From NCBI GenBank assembly GCA_019454045.1, contig SKCR01015015.1:62001-126000 (forward strand): a stretch of 64,000 nucleotides of DNA. The letters are read 5' to 3'. This DNA comes from Zanthoxylum bungeanum. Its lineage: Eukaryota; Streptophyta; Magnoliopsida; Sapindales; Rutaceae. Below the pieces are notes generated by a model, which was given only the letters and a program-made list of their open reading frames with translations, was not told where the DNA came from and ran no database searches. Below, one piece after another: positions 25,594 through 37,097 of this stretch (positions are counted from its first letter, which is position 1; the number at the start of each line of letters is the position of its first letter). The position numbers and the translations under genes were made by a program.

Positions 25594-27087
25594 AGGACTG
25601 GACCTAATGCCTTGGATAACACTGATAGGACATGTTCCACCCCTTCTGGCGGAGGCATACACCACTTTAGGGAAAAGGATAATCTTAGAGCACAGGTTAA
25701 GCTATTGACTAGAGAGATATGAGCCTTAAAAGCCAAAGATAGCAGGACTATACATGCAGTAGTTCAGTTAGAACCCCAATGGGCGTGTTTTATGTGTAAA
25801 GGGAGTGACCATCTAGCCCAAGAATGTCCTGTATATGGTGAGATGAGGCAAACTTATGAGGAACAATGTAATACCTTAGGGATGTACAAGAAAACTTATA
25901 CACCCTATTCGGACACCTATAACCCTAGTTTGAGGAATCATCTAAATTTTAGTTGGAAATAGGAGTCTCAACAGCCCACGCAAACACCACAGCCTAGAGA
26001 TTACAGTGCTCCCCAGTATCTCACACCTACCATTCCTAAAAATTCTTTAGAGGACACTGTGCACACATTTATAGAGGCCCATAGTAAAACTAATCAAAGG
26101 TTTGAGTCATTGATAGCTCAGGTGATTGAAGACAATAAAGAGATAAAAATTCAAGTCTCTAAATTGAATAGTGTTTTAAGTGTGCAAGAACAAGGAAATT
26201 TTCCATCTCAAGCTCAACCAAATCCACAAGGACAACACATGGCACAGGTTGTTCATTAGGCATCCAATGTAAAAGGTGTTAATGCTATAATCACTAGTAG
26301 CGGTAATGAGATAGGCTTGCAGGACACCTCCAACATTATAGGTGACCCCAAAGATATTAGTACTAATATTCCTCAGGAAGAAGAAGTGCCACATATCCCA
26401 GTTAGAGTACCTTTCCCTCAAGCTCTTAAGCCTACTGCAAGAGCTACAGATCCAAATGGTGAGATCCTAGAACATCTAAAGCAAGTAAAGATTAACCTTC
26501 CTCTGTTACATGTGATCAAACAGGTTCCCACATATGCGAAGGTTTTGAAGGATCTATGCACCATGAAGAGAAAGCATCATGTGAAGAAGACTGCATTCCT
26601 GACAGAGTAAACAAGTGCAGTGATTGACCAGAGGGCCCCACCAAAATACAAAGATCTGGGATGCCCCACTATTGCTTGCCACATTAGCACATATGAGTTT
26701 GGTCAAGATTTATTAGATTTAGGTGCTAGTGTTAATCTCATGCCATATTTTATTTATCTGCAGCTCGAACTTGGAGAGATTAAACCTACATCAGTGGTTT
26801 TACAGTTAGCTGATAGCTCTATCAGAACACCGCAGGGAGTAGTTGAAGATGTTTTACTTCAAATCGATAAATTCTACTACCCTTTTGATTTCCTGATTTT
26901 AGACACTCAATCTGTAGTTAACACTAAGTCAAAAATTCCACTTATCTTAGGTAGAACTTTTCTTGCTACAGCTAATGCCCTTATCAATTGCAGGAATGGT
27001 CTCATGAAGATATCATTTGGGAATATAACACTAGAAGTGAATATTTTTCATTTTGAGAAACAACCACAAGATGATGATGAGTATTAG

Positions 27088-28799
27088 TACACATACCTGA
27101 TAGACATAGTCTTGCCAGAGACAGACACTACACCATATGAATCTAACCCTCCCGAACTGGAACTGATTCCAAAGAACTATAAAAAGAGGAAAATGAAATT
27201 AGTGCTCACTTGAAGATGATCCCTGGAAAGTTAAAAATGAGGTTGAGCCAATTTTTCCTTACATGCAGCCTAAAATCTCAGCCATCAATAGACCTTGGGG
27301 GATCGATGGATACAATGCCGCAGCCAGCCAAAAATTCCTTTTCATACCTTAATCACCAAGGTCTGCCAAAGAAGAAAGAACATGGGACTATTTGGTCCGC
27401 TATATGGAAGCCACCATGACCATTTTGGTGGTTACGTCTGGCAGAAGACGTTAAACTTAGCGCTAGTGGGGAGGCAACCCTGGAATCTACATTTATTATT
27501 ATTTTTATTTTTATTTTCTTTACTTTAGTTTTATTTTATTGTGTGCTAATTGCATATTTATTATTTGCATGGGTATTTATGCAGGTGTTAGCACAACCCA
27601 CACAACCAAAATCTTACAAGCGAGAGCCTGATCAACTCCATGTTCGGTAGTGTTGTTCATCACTCTTGTTTCTTTATGTTTATCATACATTGAGGACAAT
27701 GTTTGATTTAGGTTGGGGGTGGTAATGTCGTATACTTTATGGAGTTGTTCATGCGTTATCCCTGTTGTCATATCTTTTATAAAACAAAAAAAAATGTCCT
27801 TAATAGTAAAACATAAGTCCAATGATGAGTATTGTTTGCTTTAGGATGAAACCTTAGAAACGATAAGTTCTTTAATGTACTTTTATCTGATGCCTTGAGT
27901 AGTTGATCTAGGTTAGACTCATAAGCACTTAACTATATGTTTTTAGCAGTGAAAACCTAGGTAGTTGGCAAAGTGACTAGTTGAAGAAATTGCATGTCGA
28001 TGAATGATCGTTTGCTTATATGTCTATCCTGATTTGTTAGTGTTATGATGTATGGTATAAATAAAACCTAGGATGTTTGCTCATAAGCACTTAACTATAT
28101 GTTTATGATGAATGACCGATAAGCGTGAAGCTACCCATGGGCGAGTGTTATGACCACCATGAGGAGAAATGTTACCTTAAAGGGTAGGTGTGTTGGGAAA
28201 GAAAAAGAAGAAATAAAAGAAAATGTCGGAAAAATAGAAAGAAGAATAAAAAAACATACCATACTGAGCACAAAAAGGCAATTACAGAGCACAATTGAGA
28301 TATTTAGGTTGGTTTGACCCATCAGATCCCAATTTTTAAATGAAATCATTGAGCTGGCTTACCCAGGAGTCGAGCTGTGAATGAACCTTTACACACACAC
28401 ACACACACACACACTGTGAGTCTAGCTTAGATGATTTATTCAAGAACTTGGATTTGGGTTGCACTGAGTACTTTGAAAGTTCTCTGACTTCATTACTAGG
28501 TATTCTTTGAGGACAATAATATGTGTAACTATTGGGACTATTTTCATTTTGTTATTTTTGCTTGATTGCATATGTTTTGAATGACGTTTGTGGGTGTCGT
28601 CGCTGTAAACCCTTAACGAGACTATAACTCGTCCACTAGGGACACCTAAGCGTTTAAAGGTTTATTGCATACGCTAAATGCAATCGTTATCCCTACGAAA
28701 GTGACTTAGATATTATTTATTTATTTTTAATTTAGTTTAGTTCTTATTTTCTTTTGCGCTTGAATTGTTAGGGACTAGCAATAAGCTGGTTACGGGTTG
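27088..28799 (+). other. 3' region of gypsy A (no pol)
   Basis: Where RT-RNase H-integrase should lie there is about 1.7 kb of mostly untranslated sequence. A short reading around 27212-27430 (EDDPWKVKNEVEPIF onward) is not a domain I recognise. GTGGGGAGGCAACCC near 27467, CATTGAGGACAATG near 27690 followed by GGTTGGGGGTGG, and GGGACTAGCAATAAGC near 28770 are blocks seen in Athila/Tat 3' regions. A (CA)n microsatellite lies at about 28391-28413. The degenerate PPT GGTTACGGGTTG abuts the LTR. Confidence 0.65.
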
Positions 28800-29984
28800 T
28801 GACAAGTGCATGAAAATGTACTTTGAACATCGCTAAATCGGCTTGATTATCAAGTATTTAATCTTAATTGTAGTTTATTTTATTTCTTATTATTAGGAAG
28901 CTATGGAACATGAATCTTGGAGTAATTGCATGTGTTTCGAGACCTTATGGACGCATCAGAAGCATACAGAAAGAGCGGAAATACAGAGTTGGCGAAACCA
29001 AAAAATTGCTCTGGCACTGTGGCACCGCTCCAGTATTATTCTCGTACATGTTTCCCATAAATTTGGGGCCGTAATGCCACTTTCCGGTGCCGCGGTGCCC
29101 CGACAAAGTTCCAAAATCTTAATTCAGACGTGTTTCACACATATAAGGACTGCAAGACTTCCCTATATAAACCAAAGTTCGTCCAAAACCCTAAAAGATG
29201 AGAGAAAACACACAACAAAGAGGTTAAATCATATATTTGAGAGAGAAGAATGAAGAACCACAAGCCAGACAGGATGTCTCTCCGATCTATCCAGGTTGTA
29301 TCTCTTTCTTCTATGGAGAACTAATCTCTTAGGCAAAGCTAAGGATGAACTCTTGTAATTAAGTTCTTATATTCATGTTTTTGATTCTTGAATATTCTTC
29401 AACGTTTAATATAATTGACGGTTTGTTATTCTCTATTATCTTATGATTATGAACCCAGAAATTGTGTTTTACCAATTTGCATATAGGAATAAGCATGCTT
29501 ATTCTATGTGTGATTGGGAAACCCAGTTGTGACTAGTTATGTTGTTTTATGAGTTGATCTTCTGTTGCAGTATTGCATGTGGGTATATTGTCGACGTTAG
29601 ATAGGTCATAATGATAGCATAGTATGTTGTTAACATAGAGAAAATAATTCATTGATTACCTTAGAATTTAATATATTTTTGATTGAAATATCTTCCGATT
29701 GTTGGTTTGGGATGTGAAACCTTCAATTGAGTAATAAAAGGAATCAATTACTAAATATAAGAATTTGATTCAAGAGGGATTCCGGAAGCTAGGCTGCTTT
29801 TTTCTATCGATAATTCTTAAGTGTTTTTCGTAATCTTTAATTCACATTACCAATTCAATCTTTCTCTGTAATTAAGTTATTGCTAACGTTTTCATTAAGT
29901 GAATTAGTTCCTTGTAACCATCTCTCTGAGGAATCGACACCCCAACTATATTGCGATAACCGCGAGTACTTTTGAGCGTAATCA
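28800..29984 (+). repeat. 3' LTR of gypsy A
   Basis: 1185 bp, TGACAAGTGCATG...GCGTAATCA. TATA box TATATAAA at 29164-29171. It diverges from the 5' LTR by many substitutions and indels (for example 11700-11790 against 29000-29060). Confidence 0.9.
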
Positions 29985-30582
29985 CCCAGACATATTCTGT
30001 CAGACAAACAAATAACATCGGCCAGTCATTAAGAGATGTTTGGCCGGACATGCCATATTAGGGACAAGCTTTATAGAAAGTCCAGCCAGATATATATTGC
30101 GACAATAAATTCACAGATGTGAAAATCAAAGAGAATGGAAATAGAACTTATTGGGTACACGAAGGAGCATGTGTGGTCACCTAAAGAGAGCAGTGTGAGG
30201 TTGGGGTCCCTATATTCAAGGCCAAACAATTTTTGGCAACTTGAGGCACGGTCCAAGGTCGTAATAAATGGTAGATGCTAGTCTTTCAGTGTGTAGTTGG
30301 GAGTTGGAAGTCTGGGGAACGACAATCTTGAAGAATATGAGGAAGGAAATAACCGAAGATGGTTTTTTGATGAAAGGATTTCTTGAGCTCTTACAAAATA
30401 TTTTTTCTAATCACGGTGAATTAGGAGGAGAAGAACTTGATTTTTATATACTCAACAGATGTTCGATTGGATATGAAGTAATGACATTCGGCCGGACATA
30501 CATTGATATCCTATCATACAAGACTTTAGGAACATGAAATAAGTTTTACAAGAACAGGATTGAAACTTTGTTTGATTAAGTA
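29985..30582. other. Unassigned sequence upstream of the element B array
   Basis: Weak coding appearance, with short frames on both strands (30071-30256 minus, 30268-30537 plus) and no domain I recognise. The minus strand could continue the antisense gene traces of 9754-11512, since the two flank gypsy A. Confidence 0.3.
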
Positions 30583-31090
30583 GAGGTCGAAGCACCTCAA
30601 ATCAATCAAAGCATCAGGGTCGGAGTGCCCATTTTCATCTCAGTAGAGGTTGAAACACCTCAAACTGATCAAAACATCGGGGGCCTGAGTGGCCATTCTC
30701 ATCTCAGCAAAGGTTGAAGCACCTCAAATCGATTGAAACATCGGGGGCCTGAGTGCCCATTTTTATCTTAGCTGAGGTCGAGGTATCTCAAACCAATTGA
30801 AGCATCGGGGGCCCAAGTGCCTGTTTTTATCTTAGCAGAGGTCGAAGCACCTAACACAGATCGAAGCAACAAGGCCCGAATGCACATTTTCATCTCAGTA
30901 AAGGTTGAAGAACCTCAAATCGATCGGAGCATCGGGGGATCGAGTGTCCATTCTCATCTCAGCAGAGGTCAAATAACCTTAAACTATCGAAGCATAGGCG
31001 GCCTGAGTGCCTATTTTTATCTCAGCAGAGGTCAAAGCACCTCAAACCGATCGAAGCATTGAGGGCCCAAATGTCTATCTTCATCAACCA
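30583..31090 (+). repeat. Tandem array, eight 63-64 bp units, in 3' UTR of element B
   Basis: Units start near 30583, 30646, 30710, 30774, 30838, 30901, 30965 and 31028, each with GAGGTCGAAGCACCTCAAA and then CATCGGGGGCCTGAGTGCC-like text. Spacing is very regular. Tat-lineage gypsy elements are known for such arrays between pol and the 3' LTR. Confidence 0.9.
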
Positions 31091-31228
31091 ATATCCATCA
31101 TCCAATATCTATCAACAAGTATCAGCATAGAGTAAGGTAAGTCCAGCGACGCCTAACGTGTCAGGTATTTCAAAAAGCATGAATGACTTTGATAGACTTT
31201 TCACCGTCCCACACTGCACAAGCCTACC

Positions 31229-31242
31229 AAAGTCAGGGCGAC
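31229..31242 (+). other. Polypurine tract of element B
   Basis: AAAGTCAGGGCGAC immediately before the LTR TG; the counterpart in gypsy C is AAAGTGGGGGCGAC (63206-63219). Confidence 0.7.
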
Positions 31243-32444
31243 TGTAGATATTGCATTTTTACAGCCCGATGATTGGTCTCTTATGAGCACACATCTGAAG
31301 GGTTTGGGGAAGTTGTAATATTTAATGCTGGAAATGAAAGAAACCCTAAAAATCCAAAGCTAGAGTTTTGGTCGGACATCATCTATGTCCGGCCGAATTT
31401 TCTTAAAGTTGGGTCAGATATATATCGGGTTTCAAAATAGAAGAAGGACTCGATCTTCTTTCCATTTTAACTAGTTTACATAACACAAAGTTTTCCTTCT
31501 TAATCAGTTTCCCAAATAATCTCTTTCCTTAACAATTATTTTCCTTATCAAATGGATTCTTTCCCTAATAACCACAAACTTAGCACTATAAAAGAACTCA
31601 CGTTCATCACAGGACAGAGAGGGAAGATTCATTCAAAAAAGGTAGAAAATGTTATTAACCAAGAGAGAAGGAAAACAGAGAGAAAATATTGAGCTATATT
31701 CGTAAAAACCAATCACCCGGTAGTATAGCTCAGTTTGATTTCGGGTGGTATATAGGATGGAAATCCAGACATAGATTCCATAGCCAAATCTGAATAAATG
31801 GTAGTATGGTTTGCACTCGGGATACAGCTCCACGTATCGCCACGAAACAGATGCATGTGGTTTTACCTCATTTGTATATTTATTTTGTTTAATTCATTTT
31901 TTCCATTCGATTTATTATTATCACTACTAATGCTTGATTGTCTGCTTTGGTTACTACCTCATAACTGTAACTTGAAATTTGTAATTATCTGTGTGCATGA
32001 GCCCCAAGCCGGACATCGCTTAATTCTGGCCTGCCAAATAAAAGTCTGGCCAGGACTTCGCGAGCCCAGGCTATCGAAACATGCCTCTGAATCTATTATG
32101 TTTTATCTTTTGATAGCTATAAAATATTTATTTCCTTTAATTATGATATTAATTATCGTTTTGTGATTGTATATGATATAAATTGTTCATGTGTGATTTA
32201 TGCATTATAAGACATTTGGATCTTCTTTCGAGTCTGGTTATTATACTGACATTAGTAAAGGACCATTCCGAACCCAAATGGATTTATGGTCGAACCTTGT
32301 CAGGGGTGTAGTGTGGCCTAAATTATTCATAGTGTCTTATATTGGATGACGACTATTTTATTCTCCGATTAGTCCCCCGTGGGCTAATCCATACTCTCTA
32401 CGAGGTGCAAGCTCGATAGTATTGTGTCGCCGATGTCATAGGCA
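31243..32444 (+). repeat. 3' LTR of element B
   Basis: About 1.2 kb; the right edge is approximate (CA at 32443-32444). Two blocks match the gypsy C LTR: 31737-31850 against 36053-36155, and 32268-32440 against 37788-37960. It lacks C's 177 bp array and GTTCGAACG block. TATA box TATAAAA at 31587-31593. Confidence 0.7.
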
Positions 32445-33460
32445 TAACGCTAAACTCCGCTTGGCTTCTATAGGTCATCTCAAAGGTTATATTAAATAAA
32501 GTTACATTTAATTAAGAGCTATCCCAAATGTTACAATTAATGAGGGGTCATCTCAAAGGAGATAGCTATCAATTGAGAAATATGCCTCCAATTTCACCAA
32601 CCAAATCAATTGGGCAGTATTTATGGGGTAATTGTTAATAGCGAAAAATTACAAAGGCTAGCTGACGTGAGAAGAAACACACAAGAGTAGCATCATTCAA
32701 TCAAAATAAGTGATATGGTACAACAATGCCTAGAATAAACTAGTCCAGATGAGAGAAGCAATGGGAAATAACCAGACAACTGAATCGTTCAATCAACCAG
32801 GCAACCGAATCGCCATTTCACGAGCACATACTTGTATGTACATGATTTACATCATGTATTATACCATCTATGACTTAGTAGTCGTCGGGACTACCGGGTG
32901 TTATAACTTGGGTAACCGATAATTTTTAATAATAAATAATATTCGATATTATATTTATCAACCAAAATAATAAAGTATTATTGGATAACATTGATTATTT
33001 ACTTTGACCCAATTGGATTAATTAGATTAATCCAAAAATCACACAAGGGTTTTATTATAATTTCATAAATATCTCTGCCATTGGAGGATATTTTGGTAAT
33101 TATAAAAATATAATAATATGTATATTTGTCTTGATTTAATTGGATTAAATCAAAGTGGTAGACATTTAACTAATCCATTTACTAATCTTTGTTTTGATTT
33201 AATTGGATTAAATAAAAGTGACAGACAAAGGTGATTAGTCACACCTAATTTTACATATTGAATTAAGCCTACCTAGTATTTGATTAGGACTTTTATTAAT
33301 TAAATATTACATAAGTTTTGCTATAAATAGGAGAAATGTTTTAATTAAGCTTGAGAAAGCTAAATACAAGCAAGAATTAGAGAAAATTGTAATAAAAATA
33401 AAGAGAAATAGATACAAGTAAAATATATAGCTTCAAAATTAATAACACAAGAAAAATAAG
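32445..33460. other. Unassigned AT-rich sequence, possible copia LTR fragment
   Basis: No coding sequence recognised. From 32899 (TGTTATAACTTGGG) to about 33460 it looks like a plus-strand LTR with a TATA-like CTATAAATAGGAG near 33321 and two copies of TTGATTTAATTGGATTAAAT (33131 and 33193), but no CA terminus or PBS follows. It may be promoter-like intergenic DNA. Confidence 0.3.
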
Positions 33461-33478
33461 TCCCCGGCAACGGCGCCA
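33461..33478 (-). other. Intact tRNA-Asp-type PBS of gypsy E
   Basis: The minus strand reads TGGCGCCGTTGCCGGGGA, a standard gypsy (Athila and relatives) primer site, a few bases from the LTR edge at 33485. Confidence 0.85.
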
Positions 33479-33484
33479 AAAACT

Positions 33485-34856
33485 TGATCGGTGAAAACAC
33501 ACACGTAACGCAAGCGTACGTATCGCTCAAGTAGTATAAAAAATATCGATCCCACGAGAACTTAATTTCTACTGTTGTTATTAATTATTGATTCTATTTA
33601 TTTACATGTATCTAATTAGGATGAGAAGGGAATGATTGCTGATTGGTTGGTTGAATGTGAATTTGCTAAATAAATAAATAAAATATAAAATAAAACAAAG
33701 GAAATTAATAATAAAGAAAATAAACATCTAGGGTTGTGATTCCACACAATATTATACTAATGATGAATTGATTCTCATATACATGTGTAATAAATTAGTT
33801 TGTTAACCTGGAACACAAAGATATGCAAAAGCCTCTTCCGATGGTCAGATGCAAACACCCAGAATAACCCAATTAACTATATTCCTATGTTAACCAAGTT
33901 ATCTGAATTCATTAAGATTAAGTTCCAATTGTGGCTACCCCCGCCCGACATGTATATGTCTATCCTGGAAGGAAATCTACCTAAGGGACATCTACCCTAA
34001 GGTGAGATCGTGAGCTAATGAATCTAAGACTGAAACCTAAAATCCATTTTCCAAGTTCATTTTAAGTTTACCACATCAATCTTATTGGTGATCAAGCTTA
34101 AGATTCAATAAACAAGCCTAAAGAATTACCCATAATATAAATAAAATCAATTATTAAACTTATGAATATTGTGTTTCATCACTTCCCTAGAATAAAAATA
34201 AAATGATGAGATTAGGGGATCCATCCTTACTATTTCTAATTTAGAAATCTCCCTTATTATAATATATAAATTTGCATGATATTACCAACCGACCATATAT
34301 GCAGTATCTTGATTTAGTCATGTTATAATTAATTCCAACCGACCATAAAGGCGATATCCAATTTAGTCAGGTTAAAATCAATTTAATTAAGTTCCACCGA
34401 CCATAAAGGCGGTATTCAATTAAGTCAAGTTTTAAGATAATTTATATATTATAATTTAAGGGAGATTAATCAAAATTATAATAATAAAAGCTTCACCCTT
34501 TCCCCCAGCAGAAATTAACTACTAAACATAAAAGAAAAATAAAGTAAATAAACTACTATTACTAATAGAAATAAAAATACATAATTAAAATACTAAAAAT
34601 AAACAAGATACAATCCTTAGATCCTTATTAGAAACCTTAAGGAAAATATGAATTTGGAAAATGAAATTAGCTTCAATTTATAGGCAAAATTCATCCATGC
34701 GCGTCGCGACACCTGAAACTTTACGAGCCATGACGCGCCGTTGATTCTTGACTCGTGTACGCGTTTGGACGAGATGATGACACGTGGCTGTCGGCAGAAA
34801 TTATTGGCTCGGCATCACGACGTGTGAAGGCATGCACGTCACGACGCTGACGTCAT
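33485..34856 (-). repeat. 5' LTR of gypsy E, interrupted by gypsy C
   Basis: Starts TGATCGGTGAAAACAC beside the PBS. It contains three spaced copies of CCGACCATAAAGGCGGTAT-like text (34285-34432) and, on the minus strand, a TATA-like CTATAAATT near 34678. It stops at 34856 where gypsy C begins (5 bp flank GTCAT), so the rest should lie right of the window. Confidence 0.7.
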
Positions 34857-35459
34857 TGTAGGCACTGTATTTTTGCATATACGTCCCTATGATGAGTCTC
34901 ATTTGGAGGCACTACCTTTTAAGTCACGGAAGTCACGGGAAACGAACGTCGGAAGGGGAAATTCAGAATAAGTACGTCATCAGATTCATTTCGCAAGTTC
35001 ACTGTCTTCGTTCGTGCTGCGTTCGTGGCCACGTTCGAACGATTGCGGGCGTTCGTGTAGCGTTCGAATCAGCGTTCGAACGGTATTGGTATTTCTGGTT
35101 TTGCTGCTAGCCTCACACCCCAGCCCAATTAGCCCACCAAAGCCCATAAAACACATCTCAATTAATAAAACACATATTTAACACATGGGAATTAAATAAA
35201 ATATTATTTAAATCATATACCAAATTAAATAAAACATTAAAATCAATCAACCAATTCTATTCCTAATTAAAAATATTGTATTCCTAACTTAACAAATATT
35301 ATGCCTAAACAACACAAATTAAATATATTGACTTCCTAATTAACCAAATTTTGTCCCCCAATCAATATTAGGCTTTCCTTGCATAACACCAAATCAAATC
35401 CCCCTTAAATGCCAAATCTCTTTCCTTGTCAAGCAAGGAGTAGCCCTACCCCCTTTGCC

Positions 35460-35467
35460 TATAAAAA
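35460..35467 (+). promoter_or_regulatory. TATA box in gypsy C 5' LTR
   Basis: TATAAAAA in the context TTTGCCTATAAAAACCAACC, preserved at 63824-63831 in the 3' LTR. Likely transcription start some 30 bp downstream. Confidence 0.65.
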
Positions 35468-36239
35468 CCAACCTCTCCCAACCCTTGCAGTCTCTGACTT
35501 ACACGCATACAGCAAGAAAAAAGCCTCTTGATTCACGCATACAGCAAGCAAATATTTCTCTTCTCCTCTTACACCCTTAGCCAAAAATCACAGCCCCATA
35601 AACCCCTCCATTGCCAAAAACATTACAACCTGAAACACCACTGAAACAGCCCTTATACAGCAGCACACATCACTGAAAAACAGCCCCTATAAAGCAGCCC
35701 CATACCACCGAAATACCTAAAAAACAGCCTCTAAATCACCTAAAATAATGACCAAAATACAGCAAAAATACAGTAGCAAAACAGCAGCGAATCGGAGTAA
35801 AAACAGTAGCTTGAGCAGCGGAACAGCGAGGAAAGGCGTGAACCTATGAACCGGAGGAGTTGCGGAGCATTCCCCCCCTTTTCGACGACCGTGCACCGTA
35901 CTTCCGAGAGTCGACATAAAAGGTTAGACCTGAGGGTACTTTTGCTATTATTTTCATCTATCTTTTTTATTATTTTGTTCATTTTTATCGCATGAGAGTC
36001 GTTTATTAGTGCATGATTGTGGCCCTTGAATGAATGAAAAATTTGTCGCCTCTCGTGGTATATAGGATGGAAACCCGGACATAAATTTCATAGCCGATTC
36101 TGAATGGACGGTAGTATGATCTGTACTCGGGATACAACTCCACGTACCACTTGAGTACATGGCACATACTTTATTTTATCTTGATTTTTTTATTGTCGTT
36201 ATTTATTTTCTGCATCTTATTTGTTTGAGTAATGATGAG

Positions 36240-37020
36240 GTCAAGCGCATGGGCTAAGTAAGTGCGATTAAAAGTCCTCTATTTCGAGGGGTTAAAATCC
36301 TTTACCACGATGCTTCGCCGCGCCGGACGATGTATATTCGTTTGAATGTCAGATGTGTTCAATCGGGTATACGAAGTCCGATATCGTTGTTTCTATTTTT
36401 ATATGCATTATGATGAGATAAAGCGCATGGGCTTAGTAAGTGCGATTAAATGTCCTCTATTTTGAGAGGTTAAAATCCTTTACCACGATGCTTTGCCGCG
36501 CCGGATAATGTATATTCGATTGGTTGTGAGATATTTTCAATCGGATACACGAAGTCCGATATCATTATCTTTACTTTTTATATATGTATTGTGTTGTTTA
36601 CGCATGGGCTTAGTAAGTTCGATTAAAGGTCCTCTATTTTGAGAGGTTAAAATCCTTCACCACGAGTCTTTGTCGCGCCGGATAATGTATATTCGATTGG
36701 ATGTGAGATATGTTCAATCGGATACATGAAGTCCGATATCATTGTCTTTACTTTTTATATATGTATTGTGTTGTTTGCGCATGGGCTTAGTAAGTGCGAT
36801 TAAAGGTCCTCTATTTTGAGAGGTTAAAGAACCTTTACCACGATACTTCGCCGCGCCTTTCATTTCGTTATTCGCTTTTTTTCGTATGTCATCTTCTTGC
36901 ATAATCATGCATCATGTTGCATTGCGCATGGGCTTAGTACGTCGGATTAAAGGTCCTCTATTTCGAGGGGTTAAAATCCTTTACCATGATGCTTTGCCAC
37001 GCCTTTTAGCCCGTTATTAT
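36240..37020 (+). repeat. 177 bp tandem array inside the gypsy C LTR
   Basis: GCGCATGGGCTTAGTAAGTG recurs at about 36246, 36423, 36600, 36777 and 36924. Period is 177 bp four times; the last step is shorter (147). Each unit carries GGTTAAAATCCTTTACCACG and CCGCGCCGG. Confidence 0.9.
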
Positions 37021-37097
37021 TTATTATGTGTCATTTATTCATCCGTTTATGTATGTGTCATGTTGTTTACTGCATTTTGGAGGTCACTGCTGTAACC

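Larger units (their letters stand above)
12917..27087 (+). pseudogene. gag-protease of gypsy A, split by two copia insertions and stop codons
   Basis: Exonic pieces are 12917-13130, 22997-23555 and 25599-27087. Skipping each insertion plus one TSD copy restores the reading frame exactly at both sites. Order: N-terminus with RTLEEYLLPTRTATP, then retrotransposon gag (LENENPYVNIREFEEV, about 23062-23555), zinc knuckle CFMCKGSDHLAQECP near 25790, and aspartic protease with LLDLGASVNLMP near 26720 and LILGRTFLAT near 26945. In-frame stops at 23041 (TAG), 25720 (TGA), 25960 (TAG), 26257 (TAG), 26608 (TAA) and 27085 (TAG) all fit loss of CAG, CAA or CGA. Product would be capsid-nucleocapsid plus protease for virus-like particles. 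Athila affinity rests on the gag and DLGA-type protease. Confidence 0.85.
11513..29984 (+). mobile_element. Ty3/gypsy Athila-like element A, gag-protease only, with two nested copia insertions
   Basis: Plus-strand gypsy element with LTRs 11513-12718 and 28800-29984, a degenerate tRNA-Asp PBS, gag and protease. Subtracting nested X2 and the solo LTR leaves about 6.6 kb. No RT, RNase H or integrase is recognisable between protease and the 3' LTR (27088-28799), so this is a non-autonomous derivative. Flanks are CCAAG (left) and CCCAG (right), a probable 5 bp TSD with one mismatch. The LTRs differ visibly throughout, including indels, so this insertion is older than its nested guests. Confidence 0.85.
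29985..32444 (+). mobile_element. 3' end of Tat-like Ty3/gypsy element B
   Basis: Following gypsy A: about 600 bp of unrecognised degenerate sequence, an eight-unit 63-64 bp array, a PPT (AAAGTCAGGGCGAC) and an LTR beginning TGTAGATATTGCATTTTT. The same order (array, PPT, TGTAGGCACTGCATTTTT LTR) ends gypsy C at 62.6-63.2 kb, so B is a diverged relative. The left part probably continues at 9754-11512, before the gypsy A insertion. Its pol and 5' LTR are not in the window. Confidence 0.7.

Noticed and set aside
25291..25722. 143-codon frame crossing the solo LTR edge
   Set aside because: It is LTR sequence fused by chance to gypsy A gag at 25594; only the last part is genuine gag.
30583..31090. 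Regularly spaced repeats resembling a CRISPR array
   Set aside because: Units are contiguous and imperfect, with no unique spacers, in a plant retrotransposon 3' UTR.
31798..32166. 122-codon plus-strand frame inside LTR B
   Set aside because: Hydrophobic low-complexity translation inside an LTR, not preserved in the homologous LTR of gypsy C.
32899..33460. A complete plus-strand copia LTR
   Set aside because: It starts TGTT and has a TATA-like site, but there is no CA end, PBS or TSD, so it is left unassigned.
33461..33478. A tRNA gene
   Set aside because: The sequence matches only the 3' end of a tRNA and sits at an LTR edge, so it is a primer binding site; I found no complete tRNA gene in the window.
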